Below, one piece after another: positions 8,758 through 17,238 of a stretch of 64,000 bases of DNA. The position numbers and the translations under genes are program-made. The stretch is from Oligoflexus sp. GTDB lineage: Bacteria > Bdellovibrionota_B > Oligoflexia > Oligoflexales > Oligoflexaceae. Where the stretch lies: NCBI RefSeq assembly GCF_035712445.1, contig NZ_DASTAT010000086.1:18667-82666 (forward strand). The letters run 5' to 3'. The notes beneath the pieces are model-generated. The model was not told the origin of the DNA. It saw only the letters and a list, made by a program, of their open reading frames with translations, and did not search any database. Each line of letters opens with the position of its first letter. Within the stretch, counting starts at the first letter, position 1.

Positions 8758-9672
8758 ATGAAAAAGGATATGGCGGTCAAATACCCCCATTCAGCCAATC
8801 TCTTTCAATTCTGTCGCAAGGTACTCGATCATAAATTCGGTGGCATTCGCGTCATAGATCAGGACGTCGGGCAGATCCTCGGCTTTGATCCGGCTGACTG
8901 CAGTCACTGGAAAAAAGGCAAAAAGAACATTCGTTCCATTCAGGCCATGAAATCCATCGCCAAGCATCTGGGCGTGGATGAAAGGCTCGTCGTCGACGTC
9001 GCGTGCGGGGAGATGACGGAATGGGAAGCCTTCTACGAATACACGGGCTATGGTGATTTCACTCCGGATCCCAAAGTGCTGGATTCCGCGAAAAAGGAAT
9101 ACTACAGGCGCAACGCCAACAGCTGGGGCCGCGAGAAGGAACTCGAATTCAAAAAGCAATTCGAAGTCAATGAACCGGAAATCAATCGGATCGTGCGCAG
9201 CATCCACGAGACGATCAATTTCCATGAAGCGCCGCTCTATCTGCCCGAGATCGTCGCCTCCTATCCCGAACTCGCCATGCGCGCGGTCGATAAGCATCCC
9301 GAGAAAAACGAAGAGCCGATCACGGTCCTGGAGCCTGAGCCAGGCAAGATCATGATTGAATATCCCATGGACGTGAAGATGCGGCCTTACATCCGTTATC
9401 GCATCGCGAAAGCCATGGCGTCCTATTTCCTGAAGAAAAATAATGTCACGCCGCCGGCCGACAACACCGAACATTCCGCGTATATCGCCGAAGTTCAGGC
9501 CAATCTCTTCGCGGCCAAGCTTTTGACTCCGGCTTATCTGATTCGCAAGGAACTCGCGAATCTGGATGCGGCCAAGGATATCGTCGCGCAACTCGCCGAT
9601 GTCTTCTGGATGTCGAAAACCTTCATGAACGGTCGTCTCAAGGAAATCCTGGAGAAATCGGCTGAAATTTGA
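8758..9672 (+). CDS. HTH-regulator/ImmA-IrrE-like protein lacking the HEXXH motif
   Basis: 304 residues. The N-terminal third (about 10-85) looks like an XRE/lambda-repressor-like DNA-binding domain: DQDVGQILGFDPADCSHWKK, then IRSIQAMKSIAKHLGVDERL. The C-terminal part resembles the COG2856 ImmA/IrrE domain: YIAEVQANLFAAKLLTPAYL matches the family's E-x-x-A-x-x-F-A-A-x-L-L-x-P block. The place where the zinc motif HEXXH should be reads RIAKAMASYFL, so metalloprotease activity is unlikely. I chose ATG 8758 because GGGAGG lies 9 bases upstream. It may be a sensor or repressor using a dead protease fold. It faces away from the stator genes. Confidence 0.7.
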   Translation: MKKDMAVKYPHSANLFQFCRKVLDHKFGGIRVIDQDVGQILGFDPADCSHWKKGKKNIRSIQAMKSIAKHLGVDERLVVDVACGEMTEWEAFYEYTGYGDFTPDPKVLDSAKKEYYRRNANSWGREKELEFKKQFEVNEPEINRIVRSIHETINFHEAPLYLPEIVASYPELAMRAVDKHPEKNEEPITVLEPEPGKIMIEYPMDVKMRPYIRYRIAKAMASYFLKKNNVTPPADNTEHSAYIAEVQANLFAAKLLTPAYLIRKELANLDAAKDIVAQLADVFWMSKTFMNGRLKEILEKSAEI

Positions 9673-9772
9673 GCAGCCTTAAGAGCTGGAGTCAGAACGA
9701 AGCTTCCGCTAGACTGATTGTGGGCGCCAGATTACCCGGTGCCTTCATCGTGATCCAGTAAGGGAGGAAAAG

Positions 9773-11056
9773 ATGGCGAGTCGCCGCCTGCGCCTGACTC
9801 TATGCCTCGTTTTGAGTCTGGCCCCACATCATGCGTGGTCCCAGGAACCAGCTCCAGCTGCGATGCCCAAACCTGACCAAACGCCTGTTCCCACGCAGCC
9901 AGGTGTCCGGCAAATTCCACCGCCCAAGGCCCCGGCTCCCGCAGCGCCGACCACCGCAGCGCCGGCCATACCCAGCACGCGTGCTCCGGTGATGGCACCC
10001 CCGCAGGCCCCGGCGGGTGATTCCAAAGCCGAGCTTCAGAAATTTGCCGATGGGCTCGCTATCCTGCTTTTGAATCTGAGGTCCTATCAGGATCCGACGC
10101 CTGATCAAAAAAATCGCATTGCCATTGCCCTGAAAAGTTTGAAAGGCATAGCTGCCGAGGTGCAGCCGCTCCTCGCTTCTGCCGGTGCCGAGCCAGTGAT
10201 GGCTTACATTGCCTTCGATCTTTTCAAAAATCTTCTGCGCTTGGAAGCGGCCATCAATGCGGGAACCTTCAGCTACGCGCGCTACCTCCTCCGTCAAATC
10301 ACCCATTACACCATTCCCTGGCAAGCGGGTCAAAACGCGAAATCAGCCGGCGTCCTGCAATTTACCGAGCCGCCCGCCTCCATCAGCGACCTCGACAAGG
10401 CCGAATACTATGCCGCCATCAAAAAATATGAAGAGGCGATGCTCGCTTACGAACGTGTCTTGGGCGACAAACAGTTTCGCAAGACGCGACCGGATATCTG
10501 GGAACGGGCGGTTGAAAATCTGATGGCGATCACCATCCGTATTCGCAATGATCCGCACATCACCTTGGAGATGACCAGCGCTCTGCGTGATGAATCCAAT
10601 TCGACCCCTGCGCAAAAAGAAATGCTCCTGGCCTGGAGGAACTCGGCCAAGGCCTGGACCACGGAAAACGTCGCGCAGAAGATGAGCGGCAGTGAACTTT
10701 TGAACAAGGCCCAGCAGATCGTGGAGAAGGGTCATCAGCTCAGCAGCAAGGGCCGGAACCTCGGCATGATTGAATATCTGCGGGGCATGTCGCTCCTGAA
10801 TGAACTGGCTTCGACCCAATCGAATGACGTTCTGAAAGCCAAGGGCTTTCAGCTGGCAGGCAGGACCAGCGAAAAACTGCAGAACGACTTTATCTGGATG
10901 CAGGCCGATGCCTACTATGAAGCCTGTATCCGAGTGCGGCCCCATTCGGCGGAATCCCGCGAATGCATGAAGCTCTTTGAAGCGTTCCAGACCCAGGAAA
11001 AGGATGTCGTCCCTGACCGCGATAAGCTGAAGCAACTTGCCGAATTAGCCCGCTGA
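9773..11056 (+). CDS. Secreted helical-repeat protein with Pro/Ala-rich N-terminus
   Basis: 427 residues. A signal peptide (about 1-23, cleavage after HHAWS) is followed by about 55 residues dominated by Pro, Ala and Thr, probably disordered or wall-spanning. The rest is helical with TPR-like spacing: SDLDKAEYYAAIKKYEEAML with LAYERVLGDKQF, and later ADAYYEACIRVRPHSAESRE. I cannot name a family or function. A GGGAGGAAA ribosome site sits directly before the ATG. It opens a run of three plus-strand envelope genes. Confidence 0.7.
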   Translation: MASRRLRLTLCLVLSLAPHHAWSQEPAPAAMPKPDQTPVPTQPGVRQIPPPKAPAPAAPTTAAPAIPSTRAPVMAPPQAPAGDSKAELQKFADGLAILLLNLRSYQDPTPDQKNRIAIALKSLKGIAAEVQPLLASAGAEPVMAYIAFDLFKNLLRLEAAINAGTFSYARYLLRQITHYTIPWQAGQNAKSAGVLQFTEPPASISDLDKAEYYAAIKKYEEAMLAYERVLGDKQFRKTRPDIWERAVENLMAITIRIRNDPHITLEMTSALRDESNSTPAQKEMLLAWRNSAKAWTTENVAQKMSGSELLNKAQQIVEKGHQLSSKGRNLGMIEYLRGMSLLNELASTQSNDVLKAKGFQLAGRTSEKLQNDFIWMQADAYYEACIRVRPHSAESRECMKLFEAFQTQEKDVVPDRDKLKQLAELAR

Positions 11057-11166
11057 TCCAACCCGGCTGGAGAAATCCAGCCTCCCAACTCCCTGAATTC
11101 AATTCGAATAAGTGCCCCCATTGAATGTTTTCGGTATTCTGCCGATAGCAAACGGGGGACTTTATT

Positions 11167-12285
11167 ATGAAGAAAATCATGACCTTGACGGCATTTTTGG
11201 GCCTTGCGATGGCCTGCCGCGAGACGCGGTCGATCAACTCGACCGAAGTCGCGAGCGTGAATAAGAGTGCTGACTTTTCCGTGTCGGATGCAGAAGCCGA
11301 AAGGATGATGCAGATCATTCGCGGCAAAATCGAGCGCGGCGAGGATCTTTCACCGAACCTCACCCGCATCATTCAAATCGTCATGAGTCGGCAGGGGCCT
11401 GATTATGCTCCGAAGCCCTTGCAGCTGGATGCCGCTCGGCAGCAAAAGCTCAGGGCCAAATACGAGACTTATAAAAGGCTTTACGCCAGCGCCTTGGATG
11501 CGAATGGTTTCGTCGAAGGTTGCGATGGTCTTCTGTTCACCTCCCTTTTAGTGGCCTCGAGGCTGAACCAGGATCTGAGCCAGGCGGAATCGGCAAGCGA
11601 GCCCGGGCGCTGGTATCGTTCCGCGGCCCAGGATTGCTATCCAACAGGTCAAAGCCGCAGTGATATCAGTCGCGATATGCTGCTCGGCCTGAGCCTTGCT
11701 CTTTGGCAAAAGGCTGATGGCGCGGCGGTGAATCGGTTCCTTCTTTATAGTCAAAAAAACAAGGGCGTTCTGGGTGGAGCCATAGATGGTGAGGAACTCG
11801 CCGGTGCAGCCACGATGAGTCCCAGCCTTCTGAGCCTCTATAGCGAATTGGATTATCTTTTGAACGGACGCACTTCGGCGAACCGAGGCTATTTCCCTGA
11901 ACTCGGGAAAAATTTCGCGGGTTTTGAAGCGCATCTGATGGCCCTGCGTTTGCTGATGAAAAGTTCGCTTTACGGTGGATTGATTGATTCGGACTTTGAC
12001 CTGATCGCCCGCAAGGCGGGTGAGCAGCCGCGGAATGCGCTCTTTCAGGCGATTCATCATAGCTTCACGGATGGTGACGGCAGTCAGGCCGCGGATATAC
12101 TTTTGGATGAAAAATATTTCCCAGCGAATGCCCTGCCTCAGAGTGCGCAGCGCTGTGAACTCTATCTTTGGCAAAGAGATCAGGACACCCAGGATTGGCA
12201 GCCCTGCGCCAGCGAAAACAAGACGTTTCCCGCTGTGGATTTCTTCTGGGTGTATGCACTGCTGACAAACAGCTTCCGCCAGTGA
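11167..12285 (+). CDS. Putative lipoprotein of unknown function
   Basis: 372 residues. The N-terminus MKKIMTLTAFLGLAMAC is a short signal ending in a Cys with a weak lipobox (A-M-A-C), so lipidation is likely but not certain. The mature part is helical with scattered Cys residues (EGCDGLL, AQDCYPTG, AQRCELYLW, WQPCASEN) that may form disulfides in the periplasm. No known domain was recognised. The next gene starts 10 bases after its stop, so the two are probably cotranscribed. Confidence 0.7.
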   Translation: MKKIMTLTAFLGLAMACRETRSINSTEVASVNKSADFSVSDAEAERMMQIIRGKIERGEDLSPNLTRIIQIVMSRQGPDYAPKPLQLDAARQQKLRAKYETYKRLYASALDANGFVEGCDGLLFTSLLVASRLNQDLSQAESASEPGRWYRSAAQDCYPTGQSRSDISRDMLLGLSLALWQKADGAAVNRFLLYSQKNKGVLGGAIDGEELAGAATMSPSLLSLYSELDYLLNGRTSANRGYFPELGKNFAGFEAHLMALRLLMKSSLYGGLIDSDFDLIARKAGEQPRNALFQAIHHSFTDGDGSQAADILLDEKYFPANALPQSAQRCELYLWQRDQDTQDWQPCASENKTFPAVDFFWVYALLTNSFRQ

Positions 12286-12295
12286 GGGCTTTGCG

Positions 12296-13018
12296 ATGCG
12301 ACTTGGGATTATGCTGTCCGTGATACTCTTTGCCTTGTCCGAACCGGCCATCAGTCAGAGCCGGGCGTCGTCCAAAAAAGATACCAAACCCGTGGAAAGT
12401 CCCGAGGACAAGGCCCAGCGCCTGCGTCCAGGTTGGGCCGCGTCCTTCGAACTTGGCATTCCGCATCCCGTGGATATCGGCTTTGGTTACATGCAGCCCA
12501 AGGCTGACAGTCACATCGGATCCTTTGGCCTTTTTCAAAGAAACATCGCATCAGGGCGTGGGGTGCGGAATATCAAGCTCAGCATGCAGCATCTGGAATA
12601 TAGATTCCGCAGCGAACCGTCCGAGCGTCATCCTCTCTTCTGGCAGGTGGCTGGCGGTTATCAGGAAATTCAGGTGGATGGTACAAAATCGGTGACGCTG
12701 ACGCAGGATGAAATCACCTTTACAACGGACATTCAGGGTTCCCTCAAAATCCGCAGCCTTTACTGGACGCCGAAGGTCGGGATCACCAAACATTTTATGA
12801 ATGGACTCACCCTCAGCTGGGGCTTTGGTTACATGATCCCTGCCCTCGTCACCTCGGATTTTTCCAGCCGCGTGCCGGATGATCCTCTGGTCGATGAACT
12901 GCTCCAGGCCGTCGGCTCGTATCAGTTGACCAAGCGTGAACTCGAACGCATTGGAAAACGCGTGGGGCAGCTTGGGATTCCCCACGTCGATATCATTGAT
13001 GTGATATGGCGGTTTTAG
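12296..13018 (+). CDS. Putative outer-membrane beta-barrel protein
   Basis: 240 residues with a signal peptide (about 1-20, SEPAISQS). Afterwards come alternating aromatic/hydrophobic strands typical of small beta-barrels: AASFELGIPHPVDIGFGYMQ, HPLFWQVAGGYQEIQVDG and LTLSWGFGYMIPALV. The last residues (IDVIWRF, terminal Phe) fit the C-terminal barrel-insertion signal. ATG has GAGGG 8 bases upstream. The stop codon lies inside the first unit of a 19-bp tandem repeat. Barrel assignment is by pattern only. Confidence 0.65.
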   Translation: MRLGIMLSVILFALSEPAISQSRASSKKDTKPVESPEDKAQRLRPGWAASFELGIPHPVDIGFGYMQPKADSHIGSFGLFQRNIASGRGVRNIKLSMQHLEYRFRSEPSERHPLFWQVAGGYQEIQVDGTKSVTLTQDEITFTTDIQGSLKIRSLYWTPKVGITKHFMNGLTLSWGFGYMIPALVTSDFSSRVPDDPLVDELLQAVGSYQLTKRELERIGKRVGQLGIPHVDIIDVIWRF

Positions 13019-13080
13019 AGCGATGTGGCGGTTCTAAACCGATGTGGGGGTTCGAGCGTGAACAGGCGGCTCTAACCGCC
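13003..13080. repeat. 19-bp direct tandem repeat across a convergent gene junction
   Basis: Three degenerate units of about 19 bp follow head to tail: 13003-13021 (GATATGGCGGTTTTAGAGC), 13022-13040 (GATGTGGCGGTTCTAAACC) and 13041-13058 (GATGTGGGGGTTCGAGCG). A fourth partial copy (GGCGGCTCTAACCGCC, itself a 5-bp hairpin) spans 13065-13080. The first unit contains the TAG stop of the barrel gene and the last contains the reverse-strand stop of the Ig-like lipoprotein gene. The hairpin may serve as a weak terminator. Confidence 0.7.
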
Positions 13081-14736
13081 CTTCTGCATCTCTTTCAAAA
13101 GCTTGTCCAGCAGCTGCTGCTCGGTGGGCGGCGCCACGTTAATCGTCAGCGGGGCTTCGATGACCTCGCCGTTCAAACCAGTAACCCGCAAGCGGAAACT
13201 CGTGGTGCTGACCAGCTGGAATTCCTTCGCCGACTGAAGAGCGACCTGTTCACTGGTCGCGCTAATCAACTCCACTTTTGCAGCTTGAGACACTTTCCAA
13301 TAAAGCGTCGTGCTCTCCTCCCAGGCGATCGCCGTGCGTGACGCATAAAAATATTCGATGGCGGGCGGTGGCGGCAAAAGCACGCCGATGGCAAGGTCCA
13401 CGACGGCCTGCTTCTGACCATCCGGACTGTAAGCGGTCAAAGGATAATGCTGGGTTCCATTGGGTCGAACCACGGCGCTGCCTTCACAGGGAAGCACCGC
13501 GCTATTCACACCGGCGATGGACACGCGTCCGCAGTTCTGCACCTTCCAGCGGAGTGTCGTCGACTGGCCCAGATTCACGGTGCTGTCATCCGCATAGAAA
13601 TATTCCACCGTAGGCAGGGCCTGCGGCTGCACGGCCGTGACCGTGATGATCTGATTGACGATCTCGCCGTTGAAGCCGCTTGCGATCAGATTGTAGTTCG
13701 TCGTCTGCGAAGGGGCCACGGTCCAGCTTCCACTGCAGCCCACAGTCACGCGAATGTCACCGATCAATTCCACCTTGGAACAAAAGCCCACATCCCAGCG
13801 GAGCGTCGTGGTCTGACCAGGCTGCAGGAAGGGTTGATCGGCTGCAAACAGACGGATTTCAGGCAAACGTGTATTGACTGTGATGGTGAACTGCTGGCTC
13901 ACGACCTCACCGGAAACGCCCAGGGCCCGCAAAAAATAGGTCGTGGTCTGCAAAGGGCGGACGGTGATGCTGCCTGAAGCCGCCTGCGGCACCTCGGGAG
14001 CTGTCGAAAGATAAACAGCGCTCGCATTGCGCACAGTCCAATAGATATTCGCCGTGGATCCGGCATCAAGATTCAAATAATTGGTCCAGAAGGCTTCGAT
14101 GACAGGACTGGGCTGCGGCACGGGATTCACCTGAATCACGAGCGAGCTCGTGCCCACGGGACGATTGTCCTGATCGAAGGCGCGCAAGGTCCAGAGACCG
14201 CTGAAGGTCGGACGCACTTCAACCGAACCCACGCACGGCAGCGTCTGGGTGAACTGCGGCTGACCTATGGCTTCGAGGATGACGCGCGCGCAGCGATTGG
14301 CTTTCCAATTCAGAATGGAAGCTTCGCCGGCATTGATGGTCAAATGAGAAGCCCAGAAGTATTCGATCGCATTCGGCACCGGCTGGGTCCTGACATCCAC
14401 CTGCACCTGTCTTGTGATCAGGCGGCCCGTGTGGGACTTCGCGCGTATCGTATAGGTCGTGCTTTGAGTGGGACGGACGATCTGGCTTCCTTTCGCAGGA
14501 AGATTGCCGGCGATCTGCAGCAGTTCAATGTCAGTGGCCGAGGGGAGATTCCAGCTGAGTGTGACGTCAGCTCCAGGCGCCACCTCCTGAGGTGTGGCAA
14601 GAAAATAATGAACGAAACCAGTATCCTCGCCGGGACTGTCATGCAGCGCGCTGGAAGGGCCTGAAGCGCCCCCACCACAGTTCGTTACCAAACTTAACAT
14701 ACCAAGATAACTTATGAGAATAATTATATATTTCAT
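13072..14736 (-). CDS. Lipoprotein with six Ig-like repeats
   Basis: 554 residues. The start is the ATG at 14736 (GGAG 10 bases upstream), giving MKYIIILISYLGMLSLVTNC with the lipid-attachment Cys at 20 and a Gly-rich tether. The rest is six tandem repeats of about 85-90 residues. Each opens with F-x-A/T-x-x-x-x-x-x-x-G-x-x-x-x-L-x-W (for example FAADQPFLQPGQTTTLRWDV and FYADDSTVNLGQSTTLRWKV) and closes with V-R-P-x-x-T-T-x-Y-x-L/I-x-A. A Cys pair recurs in several repeats. This is a bacterial Ig-like surface stalk, perhaps an adhesin; no catalytic domain is present. Confidence 0.8.
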   Translation of the reverse strand: MKYIIILISYLGMLSLVTNCGGGASGPSSALHDSPGEDTGFVHYFLATPQEVAPGADVTLSWNLPSATDIELLQIAGNLPAKGSQIVRPTQSTTYTIRAKSHTGRLITRQVQVDVRTQPVPNAIEYFWASHLTINAGEASILNWKANRCARVILEAIGQPQFTQTLPCVGSVEVRPTFSGLWTLRAFDQDNRPVGTSSLVIQVNPVPQPSPVIEAFWTNYLNLDAGSTANIYWTVRNASAVYLSTAPEVPQAASGSITVRPLQTTTYFLRALGVSGEVVSQQFTITVNTRLPEIRLFAADQPFLQPGQTTTLRWDVGFCSKVELIGDIRVTVGCSGSWTVAPSQTTNYNLIASGFNGEIVNQIITVTAVQPQALPTVEYFYADDSTVNLGQSTTLRWKVQNCGRVSIAGVNSAVLPCEGSAVVRPNGTQHYPLTAYSPDGQKQAVVDLAIGVLLPPPPAIEYFYASRTAIAWEESTTLYWKVSQAAKVELISATSEQVALQSAKEFQLVSTTSFRLRVTGLNGEVIEAPLTINVAPPTEQQLLDKLLKEMQKGG

Positions 14737-14810
14737 GGGTATACGCTCCGACTCAGGTGACCTGATCGCGATCATATACTCAGATGAGTGAAGAGGGCGA
14801 GCGTTATTCC

Positions 14811-16826
14811 TTACGCGGCATTCGCCTTGGAATTCTGCGGACCCTTGATGGGCAGCTCCAGGATAAAGGTGGTGTACGGGCCTTGGGTATCAAGGGTCAG
14901 GCGACCTCCATGCCCGGCGGCTATCCCATGGGATATGCTCAGGCCCAGGCCCGTTCCTTGGCCGATGGGCTTGGTGGTAAAAAAGGGCTGCATGATTTTG
15001 GAGCGCAGGCTTTCGGGAATGCCGGGACCGGCATCCGTAACGATAAAGCGCAAAAGGTCTTCATTCACCGCGTGAACGTCCACCTTCACCCACGGGTCTG
15101 GGGTATTATGAGCGGCGTCATAGGCATTGTTCACAAGGTTCAGGAGAATCTGGACGATCTGATTTTGATTGGCCACGAAGCTGATCTCGGGAATCGGTTC
15201 GACGATAAGATTCACACCATGTCGGCGGATGTGCGCACGACAGAAACTCAAGACCTGGTCGAGCACCCGCTGAGCTGTGGTGTGCAAATACTGGATGTGA
15301 CTTTCACCCCGCGCAAAGTCCAAAAGCCCTTTGACGATGCCCGCGATGCGCAGCGAGGTCTCGCGGATGAAAGCCAGCTCCTCCTTGAATTCCTGAGCAT
15401 CCATGCGGCCCTGATCGATGCGTTTGCGCATTCGATCGACTTTGCCCATGATGATAGCCACAGGATTATTGATCTCGTGAGCCACACCGCCAGCCATTTC
15501 TCCCAAAGAAGCCATCTTGCTGGCCTGAAGAATCTGAGCCTCAGCCATCTTCCGATCGGTGATATCGACTCTCAAGGAAAGGTACTTGCTCACCTCACCC
15601 TTGGGTCCGATCATCGGTGTGATGGCCGTCTGCACCCAGTAAAGCGTTCCATCCTTGCGCCGGTTGCAGATCTCGCCGTACCATTTTTTCCCGCTGGCTA
15701 TCGTCTTCCACAGATTCCTGAAAAATTCGGCATCATGCATTCCCGAATTCACGACGCGATGGGTTTTGCCGATCAACTCTTCGCGGCTATAGCCGCTGAT
15801 CGTACAGAAGTTGTCATTCACATAGGTGATGATGCCGGCTGGATTGGTTTCCACGACGATGGCCATCGAAGATATGGCTTCAAACATCTGCCGCAACTGA
15901 TCCTGGGTTTCTTTGATAGCGGTGTGATCCATCGCAACGCCCCAGACTTTCCGCGCCTTGCCATCGGGGCTTCTGTCCACGAAGCTTCTGACCAAAAGAT
16001 GCCGCAGGGCGCCGTCGGGACGAAGCACGCGGTACTCAAGATCAAAGCGGTCGACCCCACTCCGAATGATTCTGGGTATGTCCTCGAAGATATTCTTTCT
16101 GTCTTCAGGATGAAGGGCTCGATGGATGGCGTCGGCTCCAAGGGGACATTCAGTGCGTGAAATCCCATAGAGTTCATAAAGCGAATCATCCAGTTCCGTG
16201 TGATTCAGGGCAGGATCAAATTCCCAGACACCACAGGAAACGGATTTCAAGATCAACGAGAGTTTGCGATTAAAATCGGAACGCAGCCTCTGCGAGGCAA
16301 CAGCAATGGCTTTGAGGGTTTCCGTAGCCCAGATTTCATTTTGAAAGAATTCCTCCTCCGGCTGCAGCGCTGCAGTGACAGCGCGCGATACGCCGATGAT
16401 GGCAAGGACGCGTCCATTCGCGTCCAGAAGAGCCGAGTCGGTGACCTGCACCATCAACTGATGCCCATCACGGTGTTTTACGGCGAATTGCCCTGACCAT
16501 GTCTGACCTGACTGCAGAATCGCCATGATCCGCTGGGCTTCCTCCAGACTCTGCTCGCTGGGTATCACATCGAGTATGCTGCGGCCGATGGCTTCGACCA
16601 TGGACCAGCCATAGATGATCTCGGCGGCTCTGTTCCAATAGAGAATCTGTCCCTCGGGATCGGTGACGATCATCGCATCGTCCGTGCTTCCCGGATTCTG
16701 CGAACGGCTGAGCGCAAGCTTCAGGGTCCGATTTTCTTTCTCCAGTTCGCGGCAACGCTGCAAAAGCAGCTCCCGATCCGCGGCGGGATCCTGATCATTT
16801 TCAAGAGGACGCTCGTGCTTGGACAT
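14811..16826 (-). CDS. Soluble sensor histidine kinase with three PAS domains
   Basis: 671 residues, no membrane segment. PAS1 about 45-150 (MIVTDPEGQILYWNRAAEII), PAS2/PAC about 190-305 and PAS3 about 312-425 (TYVNDNFCTISGYSREELIG). The HisKA domain has the phospho-acceptor His450 in GVAHEINNPVAIIMGK. The HATPase_c domain has LLNLVNNAYDAA (N box), DAGPGIP and GTGLGLSIS. There is no receiver domain; the cognate regulator is not adjacent. The PAS domains suggest a small-molecule, redox or light signal. It is separated by 74 bases from the Ig-like lipoprotein on the same strand. Confidence 0.93.
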   Translation of the reverse strand: MSKHERPLENDQDPAADRELLLQRCRELEKENRTLKLALSRSQNPGSTDDAMIVTDPEGQILYWNRAAEIIYGWSMVEAIGRSILDVIPSEQSLEEAQRIMAILQSGQTWSGQFAVKHRDGHQLMVQVTDSALLDANGRVLAIIGVSRAVTAALQPEEEFFQNEIWATETLKAIAVASQRLRSDFNRKLSLILKSVSCGVWEFDPALNHTELDDSLYELYGISRTECPLGADAIHRALHPEDRKNIFEDIPRIIRSGVDRFDLEYRVLRPDGALRHLLVRSFVDRSPDGKARKVWGVAMDHTAIKETQDQLRQMFEAISSMAIVVETNPAGIITYVNDNFCTISGYSREELIGKTHRVVNSGMHDAEFFRNLWKTIASGKKWYGEICNRRKDGTLYWVQTAITPMIGPKGEVSKYLSLRVDITDRKMAEAQILQASKMASLGEMAGGVAHEINNPVAIIMGKVDRMRKRIDQGRMDAQEFKEELAFIRETSLRIAGIVKGLLDFARGESHIQYLHTTAQRVLDQVLSFCRAHIRRHGVNLIVEPIPEISFVANQNQIVQILLNLVNNAYDAAHNTPDPWVKVDVHAVNEDLLRFIVTDAGPGIPESLRSKIMQPFFTTKPIGQGTGLGLSISHGIAAGHGGRLTLDTQGPYTTFILELPIKGPQNSKANAA

Positions 16827-17238
16827 CGCTTGAACTGCCTGAAAAAGTTAATTGCTACACTTATCGGGTTTCCGCAAAAACGCTTAAGGAAAAAGTGGTG
16901 GGCAAGGTGTCGGATTTCGAGCAAGAGGCTGAAGCCCAGGCCCTGGCTTTCAAGCCGCTCAGCGCCGTAAGCCGACTGCACGAATCGGCGACCGCGACCT
17001 GCGAACCAGCAGCAAACCCATAGCAGCACTCACGAACTTCCCATAATTTGACATTTGCCCTAAGCCATCCACCAGTGCATGACCTATCGAGAAAACTGAT
17101 CCGAAGCGCCGCATCGTAGGCTTATGACGGCACCGGCGTGACCTGAACCCCACGCTCAAGCTTCCATTTTTACCACCGATCATATTCCTGGATAGCTAAG
17201 GGGTCAGCACCTGTTACGCCCCATGTGAGGCGTCTTGT
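16827..17238. other. 412-base gap with short unassigned reading frames
   Basis: No full gene. A plus-strand stretch at about 16850-17015 stays open and reads like protein (TLKEKVVGKVSDFEQEAEAQ), but lacks a start and homologues I know. A minus-strand open stretch at 16959-17183 also lacks an obvious ribosome site. One of these may be a decayed gene. Near the right edge AAGGGGTCAGC (17199-17209) recurs at about 47250. Confidence 0.35.
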
